64,000 bases of DNA from JBGTGG01 sp964398945 (lineage in GTDB: Bacteria > Bacteroidota > Bacteroidia > Cytophagales > Cyclobacteriaceae), in NCBI GenBank assembly GCA_964398945.1, contig CAYNOT010000001.1:248001-312000 (forward strand). Reading direction: 5' to 3'. Position numbers and translations under genes: made by a program. Positions 7,923 through 17,016 of this stretch are shown one piece after another; positions within the stretch are counted from its first letter, which is position 1, and the number at the start of each line of letters is the position of its first letter. The notes beneath the pieces were generated by a model. It was not told where the DNA came from, ran no database searches, and was given only the letters and a program-made list of their open reading frames with translations.

Positions 7923-7941
7923 GGTCTGTTTGAGACAGACC
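7923..7941 (+). repeat. Hairpin GGTCTGT/ACAGACC, with a related palindrome at 7856-7868
   Basis: A perfect 7-bp stem with a 5-base loop. A similar palindrome (CTGTGTGACACAG) lies 55 bases upstream, and both are followed by a similar ATGA-containing tail, so they may be two copies of one short element. No T-run follows. Confidence 0.5.
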
Positions 7942-8072
7942 ATGTATGAGGTTTAACTTATGCTCCCTTTGCAGGAGTATTTCATACTCCATAAACACCA
8001 AACGTACCAAAAGTACTTTGTGATCTAAGCGGTTATCCATATTTTGTCCCCTGACTAAAATACTGCTGAACC

Positions 8073-9932
8073 ATGCGAAAAACCATATTATTTCTCTTGA
8101 TCCTTTCCTTTCAACTTGGCTATGCCCAGGATTTCCGCTGGCAACAAAGAGCCGAATATACAATGGATGTAAAACTCGATGTTAAATCACATAAAGTTAC
8201 CGGGAAACAAAAACTGGTGTACCACAACAATTCGAAAGACACACTTTCAAAGGTCTTCTACCATTTGTACTTCAATGCATTTCAACCCGGAAGCATGATG
8301 GATGTCCGGTCGTTGAATATTGAAGACCCGGACCGCAGGGTCCAGGACCGGATTTCTAAATTAAAGGACAATGAAATCGGGTACCAACATATCCATAAAT
8401 TAAGTCAGGACGGAAAAGACATCGAATACAAAGTAAATGGAACCATTCTGGAAGTAACATTGGCAAAGCCTATCCTGCCCAATACCAAAACCACTTTTGA
8501 TATGGAATTTGAATCTCAAGTACCGGTTCAAATCCGCAGGAGCGGAAGGGACAACAGGGAAGGTATTTCGTACACGATGACACAGTGGTATCCAAAAATG
8601 GCGGAATATGATTTTCAAGGCTGGCATGCGTACCAATATGTGGCCCGTGAGTTCCATAGTGTTTGGGGTGATTTTGATGTAAAGATTACTATCGATCCTA
8701 CATTTGTAATTGGTGGAACCGGCATTCTTCAAAACCCAAATGAGATAGGTCATGGTTACGAAAAACCCGGAGCAACCGTAAAGCGTGGAAAGGGTGATTT
8801 GACGTGGCACTTCAAAGCAAAGAATGTAATCGACTTTGCTTTTGCTGCCGATCCGGATTATACCCACGAGCAAATGCAAGTTCCCAACGGACCGATGTTA
8901 CATTTTTTCTATCAGAAGAACGATAAAACAAAAGAGACCTGGCCAAAGGTTCAGGAATATAGCGTCAAACATTTTCAATACATGAGCAAACACTTTGGGG
9001 AATATCCATACGAAGCGTACTCCATTATTCAAGGTGGCGATGGCGGAATGGAATATCCGATGTGTACCATGATCCTTGGTGAAGGTTCCTTTGGGGGCTT
9101 GCTCGGTGTAATTGCCCATGAAGCATCCCATAGCTGGTACCAAGCCGTACTTGCTTCAAACGAAGCCAAATACCCGTGGTTGGATGAAGGTTTTACCGAT
9201 TTCTCAAGTACTGAATCCATGTCCCAGTTTTCAAATGAGGATGCACAAGACAGCCATGCAGGAAGTTACCGCGCATATTATGCGTTGGTAAAAAGTGGAT
9301 TGCAGGAACCCATCAGTCAGCACGCGGACCATTACAATACAAACCGTGCCTACGGAACAGCAGCATATTCCATGGGGGCAATTTTCCTCCATCAACTTAA
9401 ATATGTAATCGGAACAGATAATTTTTACACGGGCCTCAAGCGCTATTATAATACCTGGAAATTCAAGCATCCGGAACCCAACGATTTTATAAGGATCATG
9501 GAAAAACAATCCGGGTTGGAATTGAAATGGTATTTGAATTATTGGGTCCACACCACCAAGACCATAGACTATGGAATCGGGCCATTGGTCGATAAGGGAA
9601 GCAAAAGTTATTTGACATTGGAACGCATTGGCGATTTCCCGATGCCAATTGATTTGTTGGTAACGTATGCCGATGGTTCGAAAGAAATGTTCTATATCCC
9701 CATGAATGAGATGTTGGGCAAAAAACCTGTTGAGGACAAAAGCATTAAGCGTACCGACTTGACCCCTTGGCCGTGGGTAAATCCATCCTATACATTGGAA
9801 ATTGGTAAAGCTTCAAAAGATATTGCCCGGATTGAAATTGATCCAGGCAAGCGGATGGCAGATATCAATTCCGCCAACAATACATTGGTAATTGCGGAGT
9901 ATACCACACCCTATTCGGATCCTACTAAATAG
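8073..9932 (+). CDS. Secreted M1-family metallopeptidase
   Basis: A 619-residue zinc aminopeptidase-type protein. A signal peptide covers residues 1-18 (ends GYAQ). The N-terminal beta saddle is followed by a GGMEYP motif (324-329, the M1 substrate-anchoring GxMEN counterpart) and the zinc site H349-E350, H353 and E372 in HEASH and DEGFTDF. The family cleaves N-terminal residues from peptides; this one should act in the periplasm or outside the cell. It is a single-gene unit closed by the terminator at 9950. Confidence 0.9.
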   Translation: MRKTILFLLILSFQLGYAQDFRWQQRAEYTMDVKLDVKSHKVTGKQKLVYHNNSKDTLSKVFYHLYFNAFQPGSMMDVRSLNIEDPDRRVQDRISKLKDNEIGYQHIHKLSQDGKDIEYKVNGTILEVTLAKPILPNTKTTFDMEFESQVPVQIRRSGRDNREGISYTMTQWYPKMAEYDFQGWHAYQYVAREFHSVWGDFDVKITIDPTFVIGGTGILQNPNEIGHGYEKPGATVKRGKGDLTWHFKAKNVIDFAFAADPDYTHEQMQVPNGPMLHFFYQKNDKTKETWPKVQEYSVKHFQYMSKHFGEYPYEAYSIIQGGDGGMEYPMCTMILGEGSFGGLLGVIAHEASHSWYQAVLASNEAKYPWLDEGFTDFSSTESMSQFSNEDAQDSHAGSYRAYYALVKSGLQEPISQHADHYNTNRAYGTAAYSMGAIFLHQLKYVIGTDNFYTGLKRYYNTWKFKHPEPNDFIRIMEKQSGLELKWYLNYWVHTTKTIDYGIGPLVDKGSKSYLTLERIGDFPMPIDLLVTYADGSKEMFYIPMNEMLGKKPVEDKSIKRTDLTPWPWVNPSYTLEIGKASKDIARIEIDPGKRMADINSANNTLVIAEYTTPYSDPTK

Positions 9933-9949
9933 GATGTAAAGAGATTTTT

Positions 9950-9991
9950 AAGGATCGGCCAAAAGCAATACTTTTGGCCGATCCTTTTTTT
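9950..9991 (+). terminator. Rho-independent terminator
   Basis: AAGGATCGGCCAAAAG pairs with CTTTTGGCCGATCCTT around a 5-base loop, and a T-run follows. It closes the M1 peptidase unit 9 bases before the ligA start region. Confidence 0.92.
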
Positions 9992-10002
9992 AATTTTAGG
10001 TG

Positions 10003-12015
10003 ATGACTTCCGACCAAGCGCGCAAAAAGATTCTTGAGTTAACTGAGCAAATCAATTATCACAACGATTTGTATTATCAAAAGCATACCAGTGCGATCAG
10101 TGACTTCGAATTCGACCAGCTATTAAAATCCCTGATTGATTTAGAAAGCCAGTTTCCGGATTTAAAATTTCCTGATTCCCCTACCCAGCGTATTGGTGGC
10201 ACCATCACGAAAGAATTTGAAACAGTTGTTCATAAATATCCGATGCTTTCCCTGGGCAACACCTATTCCAAAGATGAACTCGAGGATTTTGACAAGCGCG
10301 TTTCAAAAGGACTGGACGAAGCTGCGTACGAATACTTTTGTGAGCTTAAATTCGATGGTGTCTCGATCAGTCTGATTTATGAAAATGGGATTTTAACCCG
10401 TGGAATTACACGCGGGGATGGTGTACGCGGGGATGATGTGACTGCAAACGTAAAGACCATCCGGAATATCCCATTGGTGGTAAAAGGAAAAGACATCCCT
10501 CCTTCCTTTGAGGTGCGGGGTGAGGTTTTCATGTCAAAGGATAATTTTGAAAAGCTCAATAAAGAAAAAGAAGATATTGGTGAAGAACGCTATGCCAATG
10601 CCCGGAACACAACTTCAGGCACGTTAAAAATGCAAGACTCTTCAATTGTAGCAAAACGAAACCTCGATTGTTATGTCTATTTTCTTCTTGGGGATAAATC
10701 TGTTTCGAAACACAGTGAGTCCATAAAGAAATTGGAACAGTGGGGCTTCAACGTATCCAATACCTATAAAAAGTGCAGCAACATTGAAGAGGTGTTGGCG
10801 TACATCAACCATTGGGAAAAGAAACGGCTTGAGTTGCCGTTGGAAACGGATGGTGTTGTTTTAAAAATTGATGATCTGAAGCAACAAGATGCGTTGGGGT
10901 TTACAGCCAAAAGTCCGCGCTGGGCGATCTCATATAAGTATAAAACCGAAGGCGCTGTTACAAAACTGAATGATGTCACCTATCAAGTGGGGAGGACTGG
11001 AGCCATCACTCCCGTTGCCGAACTGCAACCTGTGTTGTTGGCAGGAACAACTGTGAAGCGCGCCTCACTGCATAACGCCAATGAAATAGCGCGGTTGGAC
11101 TTGCACATTGGTGATTATGTTTTCGTTGAGAAAGGTGGTGAAATCATTCCCAAAGTAACAGGTGTTGATGTTACAAAACGGAACGGATCAACCAAACCGG
11201 TTCACTATATAACAACATGCCCGGAGTGTGGTACAGCATTGGTCAGAAAGGAAGGGGAAGCATCACATTATTGTCCGAATGTTAATGGCTGCAAACCACA
11301 AATTACCGGTCGCATTGAACATTTTATTCAGCGCAAAGCCATGAACATTGACAGCCTCGGGGAAAAAACCATCGCCCAATTATATTCCCTCGGCATGGTA
11401 AAGAGTCCTGCTGATTTATATGATCTCACCGAAGAAAATTTATTAAAGCTGGAGGGTTTTAAAACATTATCCGTACAAAATGCCTTGCGGGGAATTGAGA
11501 TGTCCAAACAAGCACCTTTTGAAAGTGTGCTTTTTGCGATCGGAATCCGCTATGTGGGAAAAACCGTTGCCGAAAAACTCGCTGCATATTTTAAGAATAT
11601 CACGAACCTTGCGAATGCAACGGAGGAGCAGTTGCTGGCTGCCCCGGAGGTGGGTGCCAGGATTGCGGAAAGCGTCTTGTTGTTTTTCCGTAATCCTGAA
11701 AATCGAATTGAAATCACACGCCTTCAAAAAGCCGGGTTAAACTTTGAAACTTCCGGCAGGCAAACCGAAGTAGAAAATGACGTACTCCAGGGCAAATCTT
11801 TTGTAATTTCAGGTACATTTGAAGGCTATGACCGGGAGGAGCTAAAAACCATGATCCTTAAAAATGGCGGAAATATTTTATCCGGGGTCTCGAAAAAATT
11901 GGATTATTTAGTTGCAGGTGATAATATGGGGCCTGCCAAGAAAGAAAAGGCAGGGAAGATGGGTGTATCCATTATCAGTCTGGATGATTTATTGCATCTT
12001 ATAAACATAAAGTAA
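10003..12015 (+). CDS. ligA: NAD-dependent DNA ligase
   Basis: Seals nicks in replication and repair using NAD as adenylate donor. The 670 residues show the Ia domain, the adenylated lysine K116 in ELKFDG, the OB fold, a four-cysteine zinc finger (CPECG then YCPN and GC near residues 405-430), helix-hairpin-helix repeats, and a C-terminal BRCT domain from about 590. The ATG at 10003 is preferred over the GTG one codon earlier. Eleven bases separate it from the next gene, so ligA, the small gene and dapA probably form one transcript. Confidence 0.97.
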   Translation: MTSDQARKKILELTEQINYHNDLYYQKHTSAISDFEFDQLLKSLIDLESQFPDLKFPDSPTQRIGGTITKEFETVVHKYPMLSLGNTYSKDELEDFDKRVSKGLDEAAYEYFCELKFDGVSISLIYENGILTRGITRGDGVRGDDVTANVKTIRNIPLVVKGKDIPPSFEVRGEVFMSKDNFEKLNKEKEDIGEERYANARNTTSGTLKMQDSSIVAKRNLDCYVYFLLGDKSVSKHSESIKKLEQWGFNVSNTYKKCSNIEEVLAYINHWEKKRLELPLETDGVVLKIDDLKQQDALGFTAKSPRWAISYKYKTEGAVTKLNDVTYQVGRTGAITPVAELQPVLLAGTTVKRASLHNANEIARLDLHIGDYVFVEKGGEIIPKVTGVDVTKRNGSTKPVHYITTCPECGTALVRKEGEASHYCPNVNGCKPQITGRIEHFIQRKAMNIDSLGEKTIAQLYSLGMVKSPADLYDLTEENLLKLEGFKTLSVQNALRGIEMSKQAPFESVLFAIGIRYVGKTVAEKLAAYFKNITNLANATEEQLLAAPEVGARIAESVLLFFRNPENRIEITRLQKAGLNFETSGRQTEVENDVLQGKSFVISGTFEGYDREELKTMILKNGGNILSGVSKKLDYLVAGDNMGPAKKEKAGKMGVSIISLDDLLHLINIK

Positions 12016-12026
12016 GCATTTTTAAA

Positions 12027-12533
12027 ATGAAGGGCAACTTCCTAAAAATCAGAACACAAAGCTTACTTAAGCGAAACAAAACTTCGCGTACAAGTATACC
12101 CTACAAAGAAGCTGCTTCTATTGGTATTGTCTTTTCAATTGAAGACAAAACCAAGCACGATTCCATCAAAGAATTTATCAAACGATTGGAAGCAGACGGT
12201 AAAAATGTAAAATCCATAGCCTTCCTCCCGAAGAAGAAAGAGAACTATGAATTCATGTTTGATTTCTTTACTGAAGATGACCTCTCTTTTTTTGGGAAGA
12301 ACAACTCATTACAAGCAGCCAAATTTGTGGATACCCCTTTCGACATCCTATATTATGTGGATTCAATACCTAACGCGTACCTCCTCAACCTTATCGCACA
12401 AAGCAAGGCCAAATTCAGGATTGGAAAGTTTTGGGCTGATGGCCACCCTTATTTCGAATTGATGATCGAAAGTGTGGGGGGCACCAAAATATTAATGGAC
12501 GAAATGTATAAGTACTCTTCTGTCCTTCGCTAA
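12027..12533 (+). CDS. Conserved Bacteroidota protein of unknown function (DUF6913-like)
   Basis: A 168-residue basic protein with no signal or membrane segment. It resembles a small family found beside dapA in Bacteroidota; I believe this is DUF6913 but could not check. The middle (residues 34-60) looks like an alpha/beta unit with an SIGIVFSIED strand, and a second strand FDILYYVDSIPN lies near 105. The function is not known. It stands 11 bases after ligA and 19 before dapA, so it shares their transcript. Confidence 0.7.
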   Translation: MKGNFLKIRTQSLLKRNKTSRTSIPYKEAASIGIVFSIEDKTKHDSIKEFIKRLEADGKNVKSIAFLPKKKENYEFMFDFFTEDDLSFFGKNNSLQAAKFVDTPFDILYYVDSIPNAYLLNLIAQSKAKFRIGKFWADGHPYFELMIESVGGTKILMDEMYKYSSVLR

Positions 12534-12552
12534 TCATTCTTAATTTCGTTTT

Positions 12553-13428
12553 ATGAAGAAACTCCACGGCACCGGAGTAGCACTTGTTACTCCTTTTACT
12601 AAAAGTTTACGCGTTGATTACAGTGCATTAGAAAGGCTATTAAAACATACCGCAAAAGGAGGTGTTGATTATTATGTTGTGATGGGCACAACAGGTGAAT
12701 CGGCTACCACTTCTACGGAGGAAAAAGCAGAAATACTTTCATTCATCAAGAAACATAACCCAAAGAAACTTCCGGTTGTGTATGGCATTGGTGGAAACAA
12801 TACTGAACATGTCTTGGCCACCATTGAGGAAACAGACCTGAGAGGAGTTAGTGCCATTCTTTCAGTAAGTCCTTACTACAATAAACCATCACAAGAAGGA
12901 ATCAGGCAACACTTTACAAAAATTGCCGACCATAGCCCGGTTCCGGTGATACTATACAATGTGCCCGGTAGAACGGCCTCAAACTTGACCGCTGAAACAA
13001 CGCTTCACTTAGCTAAGCATCCCAACATTATCGGGGTTAAAGAAGCTTCAGGAAACCTTGAGCAATGTATGCAGATCAGTAGCAAAATGCCGGCAGGCTT
13101 TCTACTGCTCTCCGGTGATGATATGTTATCCGTACCGATTTACAGTATCGGTGGAAAAGGAATTATTTCCGTGTTGGCCAATGCCCTGCCAGGTGTATTC
13201 AGCAACATGTGGGCGCATGTTCAACGTGCTGATTTTAATAAGGCACAGAAAGAACAATTCAAACTGCTGGATATCAATGGGCCCATGTACGAAGAGGGCA
13301 ATCCGGTTGGGATTAAGTATCTGTTATCTAAAATGAAAGTTACACTGCCCTATTCGAGGCTTCCGCTTGTATTGCCTTCGGATACATTGAAAAAGAAAAT
13401 AGATAAGGCATTCAGGGGCTTGAAATAG
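12553..13428 (+). CDS. dapA: 4-hydroxy-tetrahydrodipicolinate synthase
   Basis: Condenses pyruvate with aspartate semialdehyde in the lysine and diaminopimelate pathway. The 291 residues form a TIM barrel. The Schiff-base lysine is K163 in GVKEASG, the catalytic tyrosine Y135 in YNVPGRT, and GTTGES (45-50) binds the pyruvate carboxylate. Length and motifs are standard, which sets it apart from the related N-acetylneuraminate lyases. The end of a broken HEPN gene on the other strand abuts its stop. Confidence 0.93.
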   Translation: MKKLHGTGVALVTPFTKSLRVDYSALERLLKHTAKGGVDYYVVMGTTGESATTSTEEKAEILSFIKKHNPKKLPVVYGIGGNNTEHVLATIEETDLRGVSAILSVSPYYNKPSQEGIRQHFTKIADHSPVPVILYNVPGRTASNLTAETTLHLAKHPNIIGVKEASGNLEQCMQISSKMPAGFLLLSGDDMLSVPIYSIGGKGIISVLANALPGVFSNMWAHVQRADFNKAQKEQFKLLDINGPMYEEGNPVGIKYLLSKMKVTLPYSRLPLVLPSDTLKKKIDKAFRGLK

Positions 13429-13447
13429 CCATTGATGGTGAAATTTT

Positions 13448-13573
13448 TCACCGAATTGTAGCAAGCATTCCTATAAAATCCGAAAAATATTTATTGGCTG
13501 TATACGATTCTATTTCCAGGATTGCATCATAAATATGCTGAAGCCGTGCCTTGTCCCCAACTTTACCGCGCAT
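13448..13573 (-). pseudogene. HepT-type HEPN toxin, truncated
   Basis: Read on the minus strand, this 41-codon frame starts MRGKVGDKARLQHIYDAIL and matches the N-terminus of HEPN (DUF86) toxins, which are about 110-115 residues long. It stops right after a T-I-R, where full proteins continue into the core with the R-x4-6-H ribonuclease motif, so the catalytic part is gone. Its ATG overlaps the end of the nucleotidyltransferase gene by 11 bases, the normal layout of MntA-HepT pairs. The dapA 3' end lies immediately beyond, so a deletion probably removed the rest. Confidence 0.75.
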
Positions 13574-13856
13574 AGATTAATTGCTTTTCATTGTCTACAA
13601 TTGGCTTTATGTATTGTGACAATCCATTTGAGGAAACCAAATCGACCTTGGAATTAAGAAGTTTTTCCAGGTCTATCTTCATTTGTACGAATTGCAGCCC
13701 TATTTTTTGGGAATAGTCAAGGTCGACCAGTATGTCAATATCGCTCTGAAATTCTGCCTCATTTCGAGCATAAGAACCAAATAAGTATGCTTTTATAACC
13801 GGCTTGGTTTTAAAGTATGCTTTTATTCTTTCGATCTGGTTATCCTCGAGCTTCAT
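13563..13856 (-). CDS. Minimal nucleotidyltransferase antitoxin (MntA-like)
   Basis: A 97-residue minimal nucleotidyltransferase. The signature is GSYARNEAEFQSDIDILVD: G27-S28 for the nucleotide and D39, D41 for metal. In MntA/HepT systems it AMPylates and silences the HEPN ribonuclease. Here the toxin partner directly downstream is truncated, so the gene may be an orphan. The ATG at 13856 matches the family start; an upstream in-frame ATG at 13880 adds a hydrophobic octapeptide that does not fit. Confidence 0.85.
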   Translation of the reverse strand: MKLEDNQIERIKAYFKTKPVIKAYLFGSYARNEAEFQSDIDILVDLDYSQKIGLQFVQMKIDLEKLLNSKVDLVSSNGLSQYIKPIVDNEKQLIYAR

Positions 13857-14000
13857 AAAGGCAATATAAAAAAATTGCATTGACCATGTATGAAATTAAA
13901 GCCTGGCAGGAGTAAACGTTTTGAAATATGTGGGGCGTTAACGATAGGAAGCTATCTGCACGTGAAGGTTATTTCCACTCTTAAAAAGGCTTTAACAAAA

Positions 14001-14032
14001 AAGAAAAGGATAGCCATTAGGCTACCCTTTCT
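14001..14032 (-). terminator. Terminator of the Hc1-like gene
   Basis: On the minus strand AAAGGGTAGCC pairs with GGCTATCCTTT across a 4-base loop with one mismatch, followed by a T-rich tail. It lies 27 bases after the Hc1-like stop. Confidence 0.75.
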
Positions 14033-14058
14033 TTGTTCTTTTATCGTAAAGCTGGCTA

Positions 14059-14238
14059 TTAACTAGCTTTATTCTTCAATTCCTGTACTTCAGAACGGAT
14101 GGTCTGAGCAAGGTTTTTAAGATCCTGCATTCCTTTTCTTACACGGGTTCCAGCAGCGCTGTTTCCCTTGTTATAGAACTTGTCGGCATCACCTTCGATA
14201 GAAGCAATGAGATTCTTTAGTTCTTCAAATTTTTGCAT
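14059..14238 (-). CDS. Histone H1-like protein, Hc1 family
   Basis: A 59-residue basic, helical protein, too short for many gene callers. The sequence runs MQKFEELKNLIASIEG and later FYNKGNSAAGTRVRKGMQDL, the conserved core of Hc1-like proteins found widely in Bacteroidota. The family is named for the chlamydial nucleoid protein Hc1 and probably binds DNA, though its role in this phylum is not established. It is a monocistronic unit on the minus strand with its own terminator at 14001, which suggests strong, separate expression. Confidence 0.88.
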   Translation of the reverse strand: MQKFEELKNLIASIEGDADKFYNKGNSAAGTRVRKGMQDLKNLAQTIRSEVQELKNKAS

Positions 14239-14323
14239 TGTATTTAAGTTTAGAGATTAAAAATTTGTTTCCTTATGCCAAGATAAATAAAAACCTTACA
14301 ATTCAACCTAAAAAGGCTATTTT

Positions 14324-15580
14324 TTATTGTTGCCTCGTTACAGAAACCAGTTTTTCCTCTTTATAAAACCCCATATCCAGCTTCTCTTTGAGGGTCGAGA
14401 ATGCACTCAATGTCTCTTCCACATCCGCCAATGTATGGGCAGCTGTAGGAATAATCCTAAACATGATAACATCCTTAGGAACAACAGGATAGATCACTAC
14501 CGAGCAGAAAATATTGAAGTTTTCACGCAGGTCCATCGCCATGTTTGCAGCCTCGCCAACACCCCCCTTAAAGAGCACCGGGGTAACCGGTGATTGGGTA
14601 GTGCCCAGGTAAAAACCCCTGTCTTTTAATCCGTCTTGAACAGCCCTGACGATCTTCCATAAATTGTCTTTTAAGGACGGGTCCGTCTTTAAAAGCTCCA
14701 ATCGTTTCAATGCACCAATCACCAACGGCATTGGCAAACTCTTGGCGAAAATCTGGGAGCGGGTACTATACCGAAGGTATTTGATAACACCTTTATCGCC
14801 TGCTACAAAGGCCCCGATACTTGCCATTGATTTGGCAAATGTTGAAAAGTATAGATCAATATCATCCTGAACACCTTGCTCCTCACCTGCCCCGGCACCG
14901 GTTTTTCCCATCGTACCAAAACCATGGGCATCATCAACAAAAAGCCGGAAGTTGTATTTCTTTTTAAGTCCAACAATGGATTTCAAATCACCCATATTGC
15001 CCGACATTCCAAAAACGCCTTCTGTAATTACCAGAATTCCACCCCCTGTTTCATCCGTGATTTTCCTGGCACGAACAAGTTGTTTTTCAAGGTTTTCAAT
15101 ATTGTTGTGGGGGAACACAAAGCGTTTTCCCATGTGCAAGCGCACGCCATCAATGATACAAGCGTGTGATTCAGCGTCATAAACAATAACATCTTTACGG
15201 TCAACAATTGCATCAATAATGGAAACAACGCCCTGATAACCGAAATTCAACAACATGGCATCCTCTTTCATTACAAATCCGGCCAGTTGCTTTTCCAATT
15301 CAATATGGTGAACGGAGTTTCCAGACATCATACGGGCACCCATCGGAGATGCTAAACCATATTGGGCAGCCGAATCAGCATCTGCTTTTCGTACTTCGGG
15401 GTGGTTCGCCAATCCCAGATAATTATTAAGGCTCCAGTTTAATACTTCCCTCCCCATAAATTTCATTCTCGGGGCAATTTCGCCCTCAAGCTTCGGGAAA
15501 AAGAAATAATCTTCTGGTAAGTGTGAATATTTGGCCAACGAACCGGCCTCCATCTTTAACTTTTGAAATAAATCTGCCAT
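14324..15580 (-). CDS. Alpha-oxoamine synthase: serine palmitoyltransferase-like
   Basis: A 418-residue PLP enzyme of the family that joins an amino acid to an acyl-CoA with loss of CO2. The PLP lysine is K250 in STFAKSMAS; D217 and H219 in FVDDAHG contact the cofactor. Bacteroidota use such enzymes to start sphingolipids (serine) or sulfonolipids (cysteate). The alternatives 8-amino-7-oxononanoate synthase and glycine C-acetyltransferase share the fold, but no biotin or threonine genes are nearby, and length with the N-terminal YFFFPKLEG segment favour the lipid enzymes. Which amino acid is used cannot be told here. It stands alone. Confidence 0.75.
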   Translation of the reverse strand: MADLFQKLKMEAGSLAKYSHLPEDYFFFPKLEGEIAPRMKFMGREVLNWSLNNYLGLANHPEVRKADADSAAQYGLASPMGARMMSGNSVHHIELEKQLAGFVMKEDAMLLNFGYQGVVSIIDAIVDRKDVIVYDAESHACIIDGVRLHMGKRFVFPHNNIENLEKQLVRARKITDETGGGILVITEGVFGMSGNMGDLKSIVGLKKKYNFRLFVDDAHGFGTMGKTGAGAGEEQGVQDDIDLYFSTFAKSMASIGAFVAGDKGVIKYLRYSTRSQIFAKSLPMPLVIGALKRLELLKTDPSLKDNLWKIVRAVQDGLKDRGFYLGTTQSPVTPVLFKGGVGEAANMAMDLRENFNIFCSVVIYPVVPKDVIMFRIIPTAAHTLADVEETLSAFSTLKEKLDMGFYKEEKLVSVTRQQ

Positions 15581-15672
15581 GCACAATTGCGGTTTTAAAA
15601 ATTGCTACAAAACTAAACAAAAATGGAGATAAAAGCCTGCCAAAGTACTTTCCTGCCAAAAATCATAAAATC

Positions 15673-16944
15673 CTACCACTCAGGGCCCTCAAACCTTGGG
15701 TTTACAAAATTGTTGAGTTTAGAACCAAATCGGTAATTCAAGCCAAAAAAGGTTTCAAATTCAAAAGATGAGGCCAATTGCCTGCCCCTTGTCAAGACTT
15801 CAGTACTACTTGCTCCATCTTTCAGGATATTGATTTGATCTTGGGCAAGACCACCAAAAAAGTAAACGTATAGCGAAAGTCCTCCTGTAATTCGAACATC
15901 CGAGCCTGTGCTGATCCGCAGGTTGTAAAGATTCCAATCATGGAAATAATTGCTCCAACGAAGTTGTGTATTAACGGTGCCCCACTTCTGATTGAACCCA
16001 AGTGTCAAGGATGCCCTTTGACCGAAAAGATATTCATCAAGTTTATTGAAGAGGGTTATATTATAGTAGTTGTTATATTGTGCCCCTATTCCATAGCGGA
16101 ATGCCAAATACTTTGTATTAACTTCCTTGTAAGGAAAAAAGGCATATTCCATCTGCGGTAAAAGAGTGGTTTTTGCATGGTAATTTGAAAAGGTGGAACT
16201 GAGGTATTCCAGTTCATATCCCACCGACCAACGCTCATTGAGTGACCAAACGATAAGGTTGTTAAAGCCATATCCGGTATTTTCCACCCGTACGGTCGAA
16301 TCGTTATCCAATTGATCCGAAACCACATATTTATCATTTGAAAGCGAAGACTGAACACTAAAGCGTGCTTTTATTTTATCGGTAATCCTACTTGCTGACA
16401 TTCGGCCCTCCAGTTGCAGGGAGGTGTAGTTTTGATCGGCCCGGATAAAACCATCCCCTCCAATTTTGTACACCCAATAATTCCAGCTATCCGTAGTTTG
16501 CTCTTCTTTTGAATTTTCAACTGCATCGGATTTCAAAGAGATCGAGACACGGGAAGCCTGGCTTGTTTTTGCGATCAACGGTGCCAATCCCAATTTTAAA
16601 TACAACAGCAATTGGTCCCGCTCTTCAAAATCGGTAATGTTTGGATCGGTTGAAAACCGAAGTGTATCGCGATGGTTTTTAAAATCATGTTGACCGAAAA
16701 AAATCAATTGAAATTGTTCACCTCCACTTCCTGTATCCTGAGCGGTAATCAATACATGGACATCGGATGCAACACGGTCCAATAGGAAATCAACCATATT
16801 GATTTCTGTCCTGATAAATGCCTGGTCACAGAACGTGTTACTACAATCGATAAAGACTTTTAGTTTTCCTTTTCGATCCTGGGCTTCTGTATCAGGACGG
16901 GGGATTAAAATAAATAAAATTGGGATTAGGAGGCTGGGTTTCAT
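15673..16944 (-). CDS. Outer membrane beta-barrel protein of unknown function
   Basis: A 423-residue protein. A signal sequence covers residues 1-21 (ends TEAQ). Residues 26-150 form a soluble domain with two cysteines in VFIDCSNTFCDQ, then a run of alternating aromatic strands from about 160 ends in FGLNYRFGS, typical of an outer membrane barrel. I do not recognise a named family. It is divergent from accC, with only 72 bases between the starts, so the two may share a regulatory region. Confidence 0.65.
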   Translation of the reverse strand: MKPSLLIPILFILIPRPDTEAQDRKGKLKVFIDCSNTFCDQAFIRTEINMVDFLLDRVASDVHVLITAQDTGSGGEQFQLIFFGQHDFKNHRDTLRFSTDPNITDFEERDQLLLYLKLGLAPLIAKTSQASRVSISLKSDAVENSKEEQTTDSWNYWVYKIGGDGFIRADQNYTSLQLEGRMSASRITDKIKARFSVQSSLSNDKYVVSDQLDNDSTVRVENTGYGFNNLIVWSLNERWSVGYELEYLSSTFSNYHAKTTLLPQMEYAFFPYKEVNTKYLAFRYGIGAQYNNYYNITLFNKLDEYLFGQRASLTLGFNQKWGTVNTQLRWSNYFHDWNLYNLRISTGSDVRITGGLSLYVYFFGGLAQDQINILKDGASSTEVLTRGRQLASSFEFETFFGLNYRFGSKLNNFVNPRFEGPEW

Positions 16945-17016
16945 TAGGTTGTGGATTTAATAATCGCTAGAGAACGAAGGTTTGCACATTGGTATTATTT
17001 GTTTAGCATTGCAATA

